DNA from: Phycisphaerae bacterium
GTDB lineage: Bacteria > Planctomycetota > Phycisphaerae > SM23-33
Direction: 5' to 3'
DNA length: 34,097 nt
NCBI GenBank assembly: GCA_011050235.1
Contig: DRGC01000092.1
Span: forward strand, 1 to 34,097
Position 1 is the stretch's first letter, and each line of letters opens with the position of its first letter. Below the pieces are notes generated by a model, which saw only the letters and a list, made by a program, of their open reading frames with translations, was not told the DNA's origin and did not search any database. Below are positions 14,249 to 24,100 of this stretch, in pieces. The translations under genes and the position numbers were made by a program.

Positions 14249-14674
14249 ATGAAGCACAGGGCCGAGGGCTTTACGCTGGCTGAGATCGTCGTGATCGTGG
14301 TGATCATTGCCGTGTTGGCTGCCTTTGCCGTGCCGAAGTTGTTGGCGTCGACAGAGCGATGCAAGGCCGCCGAGGCGTTCGAGTATCTCACGGCGGTCAG
14401 GGCCGCTCAGGAGCGGTTCCACATGCGTCGCGGCATCTACGCGCAGGATCTGGGCCTACTGAAGGTGCGGCTACCCGCTCCGGGGGACTTCGTCGCTGGC
14501 AAGATCACCGCCGGCCCAACGGGCAGCCTGAAGCATTCCTGGTCGTTGACGCTAACGCGCTTGAGCCCAACAGCCGGCTATAGCGACTACACGGTGACGT
14601 TCACCCATGAAGGCTTCGACCAGGGCGCCAGCACCATTTCCGACCACCGAGACATCAATCCGATGCAGATGTGA
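14249..14674 (+). CDS. Type II secretion/type IV pilin-like pseudopilin
   Basis: This 141-residue protein starts with a class III signal sequence. After the short leader MKHRAEG comes FTLAE, with the conserved glutamate at +5 after the cleavage site, then a hydrophobic helix (about 13-31). A prepilin peptidase would cut after G7 and methylate F8. The remainder is a small globular head of about 105 residues. The single cysteine is C38 and no disulfide pair is seen. The gene is preceded by GGAGGACGGGCACC and stands alone: no other secretion or pilus gene is nearby, and it converges on the PEPCK gene 24 bp away. It may join a filament encoded elsewhere; major and minor pseudopilin cannot be told apart here. 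Confidence 0.85.
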   Translation: MKHRAEGFTLAEIVVIVVIIAVLAAFAVPKLLASTERCKAAEAFEYLTAVRAAQERFHMRRGIYAQDLGLLKVRLPAPGDFVAGKITAGPTGSLKHSWSLTLTRLSPTAGYSDYTVTFTHEGFDQGASTISDHRDINPMQM

Positions 14675-14698
14675 GACTCTCGGCCGGGGTCGTTCACC

Positions 14699-16570
14699 CT
14701 ATAACGCCAGCGGCGAAACGTAATCGCCCTTGGCCTGCTGCAGCGATTTCAGACGATCGCGCTGGGCGGCGAGGGTATCGAGGACGACGGCCGGCGTATC
14801 GGCCACGTCGCGATAGACGGCTTCGATCCGATCGAGCTTGGCGAGGTTTTCCGGGATCCGCGTTGTGAACTGCTGGATGTAGGCATCCTGGCTGTAGTCG
14901 GTCTTAAGGTGCGCGGCGAATAGCCGGTGCAAGTCGTCGAAGGTGGGGATCGACCCAGTTGGCGTTTCGATGGCTTCGACCTCGCCGTGAACACGCAGCT
15001 CCATCCATTTCAGCCAGATGCTTTTGTCCAGCTTGCCGTTGAGGAACTGGCCGGCGGCATCCTTGAGGAAGTAGTTCGTGCCGAACACCAGCGGCGCGGC
15101 CTTGAGTCCATCGGCGAAGTTGAGATTGTTCTGGATGTACCGGCTCAGCGGGATGGCCAGGAAATCCAGGTTGCTCATCAGATTAAATGTCCGCACGCCT
15201 TCGGCCCCGAGTGTGGCGGCGGTCGTTTCGCTCTCCAGCGATGCGCCCATCGTGATCATGCCGTGCGCCCAGTCGAAGCTTTGCTGAATGGGCACGCAGG
15301 TGTCGCTGTCGCGGCCGCCGTAGATGAGGCCGCCAAGCGAGACGCCGGTCGGGTCGTCGGCCCGCTCGTCGCGGTTGGCCAGCGCGCTGATGCGGATGGT
15401 ATAGCGGGCGTTCTTGTGGGAGGGCGTGATCTCGGCGCCCTTGGCGTCGGTCTTGCCGGCGGTCCAGTCGCCCGAGTGGTTCAGCCCGGCGTCGGGGATA
15501 TCTTCACCCATGCCCAGCCAGTGGGGCACGCCGCCGGTGACTAGAACGTTGGAGAAGATCACCTCGCCGGGGCTGTTCAGGACGTCGAAGATGACCGGGT
15601 CGTCCTTGGCGTTGACGTCGCGGATGATGCCGAAGATGCCGCTCTCGACGTTGACCGCGGCGACCCGGCCGTCGACCGCGCGAAGGTAAGCCAGGTCGTC
15701 GCCGACGATCGTTTCGCCGGGCACCATGGCCGTGGAGGTCTTGCCGCAGGCGCTGGGGAACGCGCCGGCGAAGTAGGTCACGCGGTCGGCCGGGCCGTGC
15801 ACGCCCAGGACGAACATATGCTCGGCCAGCCAGCCCTCGCGGTCGGCCTTGCGGATGGCCAGGCGGAGGGAGAGCTTCTTGAGGCCCACCGTGTTGCCCG
15901 CGTACTGTGTGTTGACGCTGTAGACCATATCTTCGGCGATGTCGATGTAGATGCGGCGTTTGTCGACGTCGGCGGAGGTGTTGTTGTCGGCCAGCCGCCC
16001 GGCCGAGTGCAGAAAGCGGAAGAACTCGCCGCTATCGCCGAGCGTCTTGAACTGCTCGTAACCGGAGCGGTAAAGCATATCTTCGCTGTGGGCGACGTAG
16101 GCGCTGTCGGTGATCTGTACGCACGAGATGCTAAAGGCGGAATCCGTCGGGCCCAGGCAGTAGAACCGCACAAGCATCTGCCGGCCCGCCATCGCACCGC
16201 CCAGGAAGCTACGCACCTCCGCCAGCCCGTCGTCGCGGGCCACTTGGTTGAGCTTCTTATCCAGGTCCATCTCGGCCGGCACGAGATACTTGGTGGCGGC
16301 CTTGTCGCGGGCCTGGTCGTTATAGCCGTCGAAGTGAATCGTGTGGCCTTCGGCGGCGAGAGACGTCTCTTCCCCAAGCTCGACCGATCGCCGACGGATA
16401 TCATCGCGGTCGGCGTCGCTGTCGTCGCAGACCTTCACCGATTCGGGCTCGCACAGTTCGATGGCGCTGGCGACAAACGCGTGCAGCTTGTCGTTATTCA
16501 GGGCGGCCAACTTGGCGAAACTGTCGGCGTCGAGCTTGTCTTTCAGCACGGCTTCGTATTGCGACTTCAT
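14699..16570 (-). CDS. pckG: Phosphoenolpyruvate carboxykinase (GTP)
   Basis: The 623-residue enzyme interconverts oxaloacetate plus GTP with phosphoenolpyruvate, CO2 and GDP in the cytosol. The GTP-type kinase motif FPSACGKT lies at 271-278 and the metal-binding VGDDLAYL at 289-296. Further family blocks are AHSEDMLYRSG, the RISALANRDE segment, GGLIYGGRDSDT and FGTNYFL. Length is close to the usual 600. A good Shine-Dalgarno (GAGGGA) precedes the ATG at 16570, and a strong promoter lies 73-101 bp upstream. It is a single-gene unit flanked by convergent and divergent neighbours. Together with the Re-citrate-synthase-like gene further right it belongs to central C4 metabolism. Confidence 0.95.
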   Translation of the reverse strand: MKSQYEAVLKDKLDADSFAKLAALNNDKLHAFVASAIELCEPESVKVCDDSDADRDDIRRRSVELGEETSLAAEGHTIHFDGYNDQARDKAATKYLVPAEMDLDKKLNQVARDDGLAEVRSFLGGAMAGRQMLVRFYCLGPTDSAFSISCVQITDSAYVAHSEDMLYRSGYEQFKTLGDSGEFFRFLHSAGRLADNNTSADVDKRRIYIDIAEDMVYSVNTQYAGNTVGLKKLSLRLAIRKADREGWLAEHMFVLGVHGPADRVTYFAGAFPSACGKTSTAMVPGETIVGDDLAYLRAVDGRVAAVNVESGIFGIIRDVNAKDDPVIFDVLNSPGEVIFSNVLVTGGVPHWLGMGEDIPDAGLNHSGDWTAGKTDAKGAEITPSHKNARYTIRISALANRDERADDPTGVSLGGLIYGGRDSDTCVPIQQSFDWAHGMITMGASLESETTAATLGAEGVRTFNLMSNLDFLAIPLSRYIQNNLNFADGLKAAPLVFGTNYFLKDAAGQFLNGKLDKSIWLKWMELRVHGEVEAIETPTGSIPTFDDLHRLFAAHLKTDYSQDAYIQQFTTRIPENLAKLDRIEAVYRDVADTPAVVLDTLAAQRDRLKSLQQAKGDYVSPLAL

Positions 16571-16642
16571 GGGTCCCTCAGCATGGGTTTAGGGGTCAGC
16601 GAACGCTCCACACAGGCGTCGGTGGGCTTTGTGAGCGGTGAT

Positions 16643-16671
16643 CTTATACGCAATGACGCTCGACTCGTCAA
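16643..16671 (-). promoter_or_regulatory. Promoter of pckG
   Basis: TTGACG (16671-16666), a 17-bp spacer and TATAAG (16648-16643) are on the minus strand, giving an untranslated leader of about 65 nt. Confidence 0.75.
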
Positions 16672-16764
16672 GGGTGGGGGAGACGGCGGCTTTTCAGGGG
16701 GGGGAACTTGGGATACAGTAGCCTTTGTCCGCCCGACACACGGGCCAAAGAGGCGAAACCACAT

Positions 16765-17388
16765 ATGGCTGACGGAACAAGAATCCTGCTTTTCGGCGGC
16801 ACGTTCGACCCGGTGCACAATGGCCACCTGATCATCGCGCGGGCCGCCGCCGAGCGGCGCGGCTTTGGCCGTGTGGTGCTGATCCCCTCGGCCAGCCCGC
16901 CGCATAAGCCCTCGGCCGAGGCGTCGGCTGACGATCGGCTGGCGATGTGTCGCCTGGCTGTCGGCGACGATCCGCTTTTTGAGATCTGCGAGCTGGAGCT
17001 TCGCCGCCAGGGGGCCAGCTATACCGTCGAGACGCTCAATGCCTTCCGCCGCCAGGAGAGCGAGGCGGATCTGTACTGGCTGATCGGGGCCGACATGCTG
17101 GCCGACCTGCATCAGTGGTACCGGGCCGAGGAGGTGGTCAAGCTCACCCGCTTCATCATCGCCGCCCGCCAGCCGTGGCGCGACCAGCTCGATCCGATCT
17201 TCCAGGCGCTGGCCGAGCACTTTCCCCCGGATGTGATCGAGACCTTGCGGGGGGGCGTGACCGACACGCCGCTGGTGGACATAAGCTCCAGCGACATCCG
17301 CTGCCGCGTCGCCGGCGGCGAGCCCATCGACGATCTCGTGCCCGCGGCCGTGGCTGACTACATCGCGTCGCACAGCCTGTACCGGTAG
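16765..17388 (+). CDS. nadD: Nicotinate-nucleotide adenylyltransferase
   Basis: This 207-residue enzyme adenylylates nicotinate mononucleotide in NAD synthesis. The nucleotidyltransferase motif GGTFDPVHNGHL is at 11-22 and ISSSDIR near 175 is the family's second ATP-binding motif. PSASPPHKP and WLIGADMLADLHQWY are also typical. I use the ATG at 16765, with AGAGGCG ten bases upstream; an in-frame ATG at 16708 would add 19 residues with no family resemblance. It is transcribed divergently from pckG and converges on the MFS transporter gene. Confidence 0.93.
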   Translation: MADGTRILLFGGTFDPVHNGHLIIARAAAERRGFGRVVLIPSASPPHKPSAEASADDRLAMCRLAVGDDPLFEICELELRRQGASYTVETLNAFRRQESEADLYWLIGADMLADLHQWYRAEEVVKLTRFIIAARQPWRDQLDPIFQALAEHFPPDVIETLRGGVTDTPLVDISSSDIRCRVAGGEPIDDLVPAAVADYIASHSLYR

Positions 17389-17436
17389 GGGTTGACGACT
17401 TCTCAATTCGTCGCCGGGGCCGATCCGATCGTTATT

Positions 17437-18858
17437 CTATTGGCGCGGGCGGCGCCAGGGGAGGGCTCGCATGGGCAGCAGGAGCCCGGTGATGACGGCA
17501 TTGTAGACGCCGGCGCCTACTTGGCGTGCTGCGTGACGGACGGACTTCGAGCCCGGGTCGTGCATGCCGATCAGGAACACCAGCGACAGCGCCCGAAACA
17601 GCAGCGACGCAGCGAATGCCACGTGCCAGTTGTTGTACAGGAACGGTCCGATCAGGATCGGGTCGTCCTGCAGGAATCCCAGCGATCGCGTCAGCAGGCC
17701 GCCGATCACCCCGCCCAAAATGCCGCCCGTCGATACGTAGAACCGCGATGCGGAGACATAGCGGCTGCGGCCTTTCCCATCGGCGAAGCCCATCATCATG
17801 TTGTACTCGGCCTGCTGGATCGTTCCCCAGACGATGCCCCCAAGGACGAACGGCAGGGCGGTGAGGATGTAGAACGCCACCGGCGGCATGCCCGCGTAGA
17901 TGAACAGCCACGGAGCGATCGAGAACACCGTCCCGGCGGCGCCAAGGGCGAACACCGGCCGCCTGCCCCATTGGTCGATGGCGCGCCCGAGCGGCCGCGC
18001 GATCATCATCCACGCCAGCGGCGGGGCCACCATCCACAGCATGGTGGCGTGCAGGACATTCATGTGAAGGTTTTCGAAAATGTTCCATACGAAGTACCCG
18101 ACGGCGATGGTCTGGGCGAACGTCAGCGTCGTTCGAAACAGCACGTACTTGCGGAAATCGCGGTTGGCCATCGGCTCGAAGGCCAGCCAATGCAGGCCCC
18201 GCCAGAGGCGCGTAGCCTGATGGGCAAGCCACCAACCGGTCCGCCGCGGGCGGTCGGGCAGGACGGTCGGCTCGGCGGGCAAGACTTCGGGGATGCGGCG
18301 GAACAGGAGGATGTCGATGATGCCGCTGATGCCGCCGACGATCAGCATCCCCGCCAGCAGCCACGCCAGTACAGGCTGATCGGCGACCGTCATCTTCGCA
18401 TCGGCGTCTTCGGCCAGCCACACGCCCACCCCGACGACGATCGCGACGGGAATATGCACCAGCGAGGTCCAGACCCGTCGATGGCCCATGAAACGGCCGC
18501 GGATGCGGGGCGGAATCAGCATCCCCATCCACGTGATCCACGCCGGATGGGCGAAGGCATCGGCGCACCAGCTCATCGAGATCAGCACCAGCACGCAGAT
18601 CGCCGCAAAGGGCGTGGGAGTCGGCAGGACCAGCAGCGCCAGGCCTATGGGGATCCACAGCACGCGATGGATGGTGGCGAACCAGAGGAATTGGTACTTG
18701 GTCAGGCCCGTCCGCTCGATCAGCAGGCTGGCGATCAGTTGCAGGAATGCCCCGGCATAGAGCGCCGAGGCCAGCAACCCGCGGGTGAAGTCGTCAAACC
18801 CCACCATCCGAGTCCACTTGTCGCGATGAGGCCCCTGGGCCACCACCATCCACACCAC
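17437..18858 (-). CDS. MFS transporter (start codon unresolved)
   Basis: This hydrophobic protein of at least 473 residues has about twelve helices and cytoplasmic basic loops typical of the major facilitator family, for example IPPRIRGRFMGHRR between helices 4 and 5 and a repeat-like RPLGRAIDQWGRRPVF after helix 7. The first standard start codon is GTG 18858, but this falls inside what should be the first helix (RRVVIAWAFGVVWMVVAQG). The frame stays open and protein-like for another 36 codons, with no ATG, GTG or TTG before the upstream stop. An ATT at 18966 has GGAG seven bases before it and would give 509 residues. The real gene therefore probably runs to about 18966. The substrate is unknown. 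Confidence 0.8.
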   Translation of the reverse strand: MVWMVVAQGPHRDKWTRMVGFDDFTRGLLASALYAGAFLQLIASLLIERTGLTKYQFLWFATIHRVLWIPIGLALLVLPTPTPFAAICVLVLISMSWCADAFAHPAWITWMGMLIPPRIRGRFMGHRRVWTSLVHIPVAIVVGVGVWLAEDADAKMTVADQPVLAWLLAGMLIVGGISGIIDILLFRRIPEVLPAEPTVLPDRPRRTGWWLAHQATRLWRGLHWLAFEPMANRDFRKYVLFRTTLTFAQTIAVGYFVWNIFENLHMNVLHATMLWMVAPPLAWMMIARPLGRAIDQWGRRPVFALGAAGTVFSIAPWLFIYAGMPPVAFYILTALPFVLGGIVWGTIQQAEYNMMMGFADGKGRSRYVSASRFYVSTGGILGGVIGGLLTRSLGFLQDDPILIGPFLYNNWHVAFAASLLFRALSLVFLIGMHDPGSKSVRHAARQVGAGVYNAVITGLLLPMRALPWRRPRQ

Positions 18859-19112
18859 GCCGAATGCCCAGGCGATGACGACGCGGCGTAAGGCCCAGCG
18901 AAGAGCGGGCCCCCTGACAGCCAGGGCGGGCAGAGCGTTGTAGGACTGTCTGCGGAACGACTTAATGGCTCGACTCCAGTGCTGGCAGCACGCGACGAGA
19001 GGGATTGTAACCGCTTGTGGGCGAGATATGTCCGATCAATCCCTGCCCCGGCGTCCCTTGCCCAGCAGGACGATCGCCCCGGCCACCCGGGCCAGCATCG
19101 ACAGGGCGAAGG

Positions 19113-19607
19113 TCAAGCCTTCTGGCTGGCCGCGGCAATAAAGGCCAGCGCCTGGGGCGGGACCATGCGCGAGACATCCCCGCCGCCGCGGGCGATCTGG
19201 CGAATCAGGCCGGACGACAGAAACGCGTGGGCCGCGGATGTCGGCAGGAAGACGGTCTCCACGCCGCCGGCGGTCCGGTTGACCTCGGCCATCTGCACCT
19301 CCTCCTGCAGGTCCATGCTGTCGCGGATGCCGCGGATGATGACGGTGGCCTTTTGCTCGGTGGCGAAGTTGATGGTCAGCCCCTTGTAGGTCGCCACGCG
19401 AACGTTGGGCAGATCGGCGATGACCTGCTTGACGAGCTTGACCCGATCCTGCTGCGAGAGGAACGAGTCCTTGTCGGGGTTATCCCCGACGGCCACGACC
19501 ACTTCGTCATACAGACCGGCCGCACGGCGGATCACGTCCAGATGTCCGTTGGTGATCGGGTCGAACACCCCCGGGAATGTCGCCAGTCGCTTCGCAGATG
19601 CCGTCAT
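19113..19607 (-). CDS. coaD: Phosphopantetheine adenylyltransferase
   Basis: The 164-residue enzyme makes dephospho-CoA from 4'-phosphopantetheine and ATP. The motif FPGVFDPITNGHLDVI (11-26) holds the T/HxGH nucleotidyltransferase signature, IIRGIRD is the family's substrate-binding segment, and the C-terminal LSSGLIRQIA corresponds to the ISSSxVR motif. Length matches the family. GCGAGG precedes the ATG at 19607. It is followed on the same strand by the MFS gene, with which it may share a transcript. Confidence 0.95.
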   Translation of the reverse strand: MTASAKRLATFPGVFDPITNGHLDVIRRAAGLYDEVVVAVGDNPDKDSFLSQQDRVKLVKQVIADLPNVRVATYKGLTINFATEQKATVIIRGIRDSMDLQEEVQMAEVNRTAGGVETVFLPTSAAHAFLSSGLIRQIARGGGDVSRMVPPQALAFIAAASQKA

Positions 19608-19636
19608 GGTTAACCTCGCTGTTAGGGCTCGTGGGC

Positions 19637-19665
19637 ATTATACCGGCGAGACCTTCATGTCGGAA
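19637..19665 (-). promoter_or_regulatory. Promoter of coaD
   Basis: A perfect TATAAT (19642-19637) with a weak -35 TTCCGA (19665-19660) at 17-bp spacing lies 30 bp before the coaD ATG on the minus strand. Confidence 0.6.
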
Positions 19666-19742
19666 CCCACCCGGTGGCCAGGATGCGCCGGTTTCTTCTG
19701 CAGGACAAGCGAGGGAGAGGACGTGTGGGATGGCTTAACACA

Positions 19743-19773
19743 CAAAAAGCCCCCGGCGGCAGACCGGGGGCTT
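19743..19773 (-). terminator. Rho-independent terminator after the small lipoprotein gene
   Basis: On the minus strand AAGCCCCCGG pairs with CCGGGGGCTT around a short loop and is followed by TTTTTGTG. It lies 24 bp past the lipoprotein stop codon and ends its transcript before coaD. Confidence 0.9.
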
Positions 19774-19796
19774 GAGGATCGGTTGCATCGGTCGGC

Positions 19797-20042
19797 TCAG
19801 CGGCCAACGTGAGTCTTGTACAAAGTCAAACTGGACGTGCGCTCATACATCCACACGAAGTCCCAGTCATCCACCAACATTCGGGTGTTCAGGTTGGAGA
19901 TATGGGAGAGCCGGCGGCTTCGCTCGTCGGACTCATCGACCAATCCGTTGCTGAGATTGGCTTGGAGCATCTTCTCGGACGGCGCCTCGCACCCGAGCAG
20001 AAAACACGCCAACAAGACGCCAAACATGCACAGTCGCTTCAT
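19797..20042 (-). CDS. Small predicted lipoprotein
   Basis: The 81-residue protein begins MKRLCMFGVL, continues with a hydrophobic stretch and ends its signal with the lipobox LLGC (C18 would be lipidated). The mature part of about 64 residues is polar, contains SDERSRRLSHISNLNTR and has no recognisable domain. I prefer the ATG at 20042, because AAGGTGA sits at the right distance; a GTG three codons upstream would be too close to it. A strong terminator follows, so the gene is a self-contained unit. Confidence 0.7.
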   Translation of the reverse strand: MKRLCMFGVLLACFLLGCEAPSEKMLQANLSNGLVDESDERSRRLSHISNLNTRMLVDDWDFVWMYERTSSLTLYKTHVGR

Positions 20043-20128
20043 CGCAATCACCTTGGGTAAACCTTGTCATGCCACCAGCTCCGTATCGCCCTCGCGGACG
20101 GGCCGGTCGCCCAAAAATACAGTAACTC

Positions 20129-20674
20129 CTATATTACATTCGGATTGTTGTCCGGGGGGTCTTGAGCTTGTTCGGCCGATTTCCCGGTGGCGGGCCGATT
20201 TGCTGCCGCCGCCAGAGCGGCCGTTAATTCGACGTAATGGTAAGGGATGCCCGCCGTTTCGTGCAAGCTGGTGATCTGCTCGTGGTAGTCCTCGTAACTA
20301 GCTTCCAGATATCCCTTTACGGACTTGTCACAGAAGTACACCCGACAGCCAAGTGGCCGGCGGCCCCGCGCAGTGCAGCGAGGGCCGATCTGGTAGGGGC
20401 ATCGGCCGGGAGCAACCGGGCGCGGCGGGTCGGCATCACCAAGCAGATACGCCAGTTCGCCCGTGGTGATATACAGGCGATGGCCGGCGATATCGAACCG
20501 GCAGCAGGCGCCGCCTGCCCAGCAGACCGGGCCGAGTTCGGCCAGGTGGGCGTCCAGCTTGGCATACACTGCGGCAAGCTCGCGGGGGAAGGACGCATTC
20601 TGCCGACAGCGCCAAACCGCCTCGACGAACTCCGACGCCTCGTCGGTCGGGTTGGGGGGGTCAGGGCGTCTCAT
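20129..20674 (-). CDS. YkgJ-family cysteine-cluster protein, second of a pair
   Basis: The 181-residue protein carries the cysteine pattern of the YkgJ family (putative zinc- or iron-chelating domain). C51, C57 and C58 lie in CWAGGACC, followed by CPYQ, PRCTARGRRPLGCRVYFC and an acidic/aromatic segment DYHEQI. The ATG at 20674 overlaps the end of the upstream YkgJ gene by 14 bases, and the frame upstream of it is antisense-like composition, so this start is preferred over a longer reading. The function of the family is unknown; it is often assumed to bind metal. Confidence 0.8.
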   Translation of the reverse strand: MRRPDPPNPTDEASEFVEAVWRCRQNASFPRELAAVYAKLDAHLAELGPVCWAGGACCRFDIAGHRLYITTGELAYLLGDADPPRPVAPGRCPYQIGPRCTARGRRPLGCRVYFCDKSVKGYLEASYEDYHEQITSLHETAGIPYHYVELTAALAAAANRPATGKSAEQAQDPPDNNPNVI

Positions 20675-21098
20675 CTCGCTCGCGGTCGATCTCGTCGCGG
20701 CTGTGAACGGGCCCGCGGTTGACGCCCGGGCACCGCACGCCGGCCCAGGCCCAGGTTTGCGGCGTGGCGAGGTTGTTGGGCCAGAACGGCCAGGTGCGAC
20801 ACTGCGGCGGGCGGACGGGATAGACCGAACAGCTGCGGCCGCCATTTGTGGGCTGCAGGAAGATGCAATCCTTGGTGGTGGGATGCTCCTTGAGGCTCAG
20901 CCGCCGGCCCACCTTGCGGACGTACTGGCGGCGGAACTCCTTCTCGTCAAGGGCTATGTGCTCGGCCATTGCCGCGATCTGCTCGCCGGTGACCCAGATG
21001 TAACCTTCGTCCGGGCCCGCGCAGCAGCCACCGCACCCGGAGCACTCGAACGCCAGGCCGGCCGCATACCAGGGAGGTCTTCGGGATAGCACGCCCAT
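20661..21098 (-). CDS. YkgJ-family cysteine-cluster protein, first of a pair
   Basis: The 145-residue protein has the canonical FECSGCGGCC motif (C19, C22, C25, C26) followed by ITGxQI-like VTGEQIAAMAEH, then DCIFL, CSVYPVRPPQCRTWPFW and CPGV. These are the expected metal-ligand positions of YkgJ proteins. The ATG at 21098 has no Shine-Dalgarno, and a TATAAT box lies only ten bases upstream, so the message may be nearly leaderless. The downstream gene is a diverged member of the same family, overlapping by 14 bases. Confidence 0.85.
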   Translation of the reverse strand: MGVLSRRPPWYAAGLAFECSGCGGCCAGPDEGYIWVTGEQIAAMAEHIALDEKEFRRQYVRKVGRRLSLKEHPTTKDCIFLQPTNGGRSCSVYPVRPPQCRTWPFWPNNLATPQTWAWAGVRCPGVNRGPVHSRDEIDRERDETP

Positions 21099-21107
21099 AG
21101 GCCGATC

Positions 21108-21113
21108 ATTATA
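21108..21113 (-). promoter_or_regulatory. -10 box close to the YkgJ start codon
   Basis: TATAAT on the minus strand ends ten bases before the ATG at 21098. A start site about seven bases downstream would leave a leader of only a few nucleotides. The -35 match (TTCGCG at 17 bp) is weak. Confidence 0.5.
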
Positions 21114-21157
21114 CAGCGATTGGGCCCGCGCGCGAAACGCTGCGCGCCGATCGGTGT

Positions 21158-24100
21158 CTACTTGCCGTCGGCCCGCCGGCTGAGGCGGCGATAGTAGGCC
21201 TCCAACTCGCGGCGAAACTCGGCCGGCAGGGGGGCCTCGGCCGCATCGTGGATCGCATCGCGCAGGTGAGCGGGTAGGGCATCGGTCACGTCGGCGACGA
21301 CATCCACCCGGCCCCCAAGTGCGGCCGCCGCATCGCGCAGGCTGGTGATGGTCTTCGCGCGGATGCGAAGGGCGTTGCGGTAGCGATAACGGGCCAGGTC
21401 GTTTCGCACGCGGTTCATCAGCGTGACCGTCTCCAGCATCCGCATGCCGGCCAAGTCGCCGGCGGCGAACTTACCCGCCAGCCGCTCGGCCCGATTGACC
21501 AGCACCGCTTGCTGGGCGGCCATCCGCTCGAGCTCTTTCGCCAGCGGCGGGGGGACCGGGCCTTCGAGCCCTTCGCTGCCGGCGCCCGAGAGCTTACCGC
21601 CCCCGGTCGCCCCGCCGGGCGGCTCGGCCGAGCTGTCGCGGACTTGCCCCGCTTGGTAGGGCTCGCCCGTCAGACGCGTCGGCGTGCGCCGCCCGCCCTT
21701 GCCGACGGCCTCGTCCTGGACAAACTCGCCGCTGGACTTGCCCGTTCGGCCCTCGCCGCTTCGGCCTGATATCTCGCTGCTGTTGGGCAGAACGTTGCCC
21801 GTGACGCCCTGGGCCGACATGTTCGAGATCGGCCCGTCGGCGGCCTCCCAGCCGGCGCCCTCGTCGAGGCTGTCGGTCCACTTGCTGGTGATGTCCTCGA
21901 TCTCATCGAACAGGTCCTCTTCCTCCTCCAGCAGGTCGCCGACCATGTCCTGCAATTCGGTCGGCAGTTCGGTCTGTTCGATCGAATCGGAGTCGACGGG
22001 GTCTTCCATCGACCATTTCTGGCGATCGGGCGTATCGGGCAGCCACTTCTCGAGGTTGGTCGTCAGAGCCTGGGCGTTTTCGATGCCGGCCTCCTCCAAC
22101 GAAACCGCCATCTCCACGGCCTCGGCCGAAAGGGCATCCTTGGCCATGGTTATGTCCGTCTTGATCGACAGCAGTTCCTTGAGCAGCAGGGGGCTGGCGA
22201 AGTCCTGCCGGGCCAATTCGGACAGGTCCGTGAACACCTCGTCGAGGAAGGCCTCCCATTTGTCCTGGGCGGCGGCCAGTTCGCCCAGCAGCTTGCGGTC
22301 GTCGGCCGTTAGATCATCGGCGGGCGTCTTGGCCAGGGCCGTCGTCGCCTCGACGATCTTGCGCTGGGCCTCGATGAACTCGTCCAGGGCGGCTTTGAGG
22401 CGGGTCAGCTCCTCGCGCGCGTCGGCCGACAGATCGCCGCCGGCGGCTGGGTCGCGCTCGGTGTCGGTCGTCTTCAGCGCCGCCAGGACGGCCAGCAGCG
22501 TTTCCAGGCGGGCGATAATCGCTTCCTGCGTGCGGGCCAGCGCCGGGGCCAGCCGCTCACGCCGGGCCAGTTCGGCCAGGCCCGAAAGCGCGCCAGCCTG
22601 GGCGATGGCGGTGGCGGCTTCATTGCCGGCCAACTCGGCGAGGACGAAATGGACCGCCTGGGTGTGCTGGTCGAACGGGAAGTTGGAGGCCAGGTCGGCC
22701 AGCTCGGCTCGGACGGCTTTCTGGGCGGCCGCGATTGCGTTGGCCGTCTCGACAACCTGTCCGACGGTGGTGTGCACTGACAGACACAAGCCCGTGTTGA
22801 CTCGCTGGGCGGCTTGGAGTTTCAGTAGCGCTGTCAGACGGCGGCGAAGCTCGGCGTAGCGTTTGGCCCGCTGGTCGGCGAGCTCGGCGGCATCGCGGAT
22901 GGTGGCGGTGAAGGTCGCCGTCCGGGCCGTCTGCGGGCCGCCCACGCCAGGCAGGTCGCGGCCGTCGGCGACCTCGGCGTAATAGGTCACGATATCGCCG
23001 GCCTGCAGGCGGTCGTCGAACCGGTGGACGTAGTCGAGCCGTCCACCGACCAGCTTTGACGGATCGACCTGGTGAATGGGCCTGAAGCTCTTGCCGTCGG
23101 TGGCGGCGTAGATGGTGGCCGCCCACAGGCCGTAGTCGTCGGCGACGCTCAACTGCATCGCAAGCCGCCCGCCTTGGCCGACCGACACGTCCCCCCCCGG
23201 CGCGATAAACCGAACGGTGGGCGGCCGATCGGCGATGGCTGTGATCGGCCAAAACTCGCCGCGCTCCTCATCGCCATTGGGCTGGTTGGGGAAATGCCGA
23301 AGCACCTCGCCCCGTTCATCGCGAACGACGATGCGATACGCCCCATCGGCATCGACGGGGATCGTCGCGGTGAAGGTCCGACCGTCATCGCTACGGATCA
23401 TCGGGATCACATCGGCCTGGCGCTGCTGGATCTGGGCCCCGGGAGCGGGCGCGGAAAAGACGACCGTCAGTACAGCCGACGACCCGGCCGGCGCCTTAAT
23501 CGGCCCGGCGAAATCGTCATCGACTCGCGGCTGCAGCTTGGTGTAGGCCGGATACGTCAGACGAACGGCCATCGAGTTGACCTTGATCCGCTCGATCACG
23601 GTGACGGTATACCAGCGCCGATCCACCGGCCAGCGAGAATCGTCGATTTGGACCGCATAGCGGAGCGTCTTCTGCACCGGTCCCAGGGATGCGGCGTAGA
23701 CGGTGTTGGAGTCGGTCGGCAACATCGTGTGGACTTGGCCGCCGTCGATGACCACCTCGGCGACGTGCGGGACGCCCTGGGGGTTGTCGATGGTGGCGAT
23801 GATCTCCAGCGGTTGACCGGCGAACAGGGCCGTATCACGGGGTGACAGGCGGGTCAGCTTGATGGTGTTGTCGCGGGCGACATATCGAAGCGGCATCGCC
23901 ACAGCCAGCAGCGCGCGCCGCGTGGGGCCCGGCTGGAACGTGACCAACGCGCCGAATGCCACCACCGCCGCCAGGGCCGCGCAGGCCCAGCGACGGGACC
24001 TTCGAAACGACACCGTATCGGACCAGTCGAGGCGCCTGGCGCGTTGGGTCGTCTCCTGGATCGCTCGCTGGACGAGCTGCGGGCTGGGTTGGCCGGTGTC

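Noticed and set aside
18962-19177. Small frame of 71 codons between coaD and the MFS gene
   Set aside because: It overlaps the 3' end of coaD and is Arg/Pro-rich, typical of shadow frames in GC-rich DNA. A shorter frame within it (TTG start just after coaD) could encode a tiny hydrophobic peptide, but nothing supports it.
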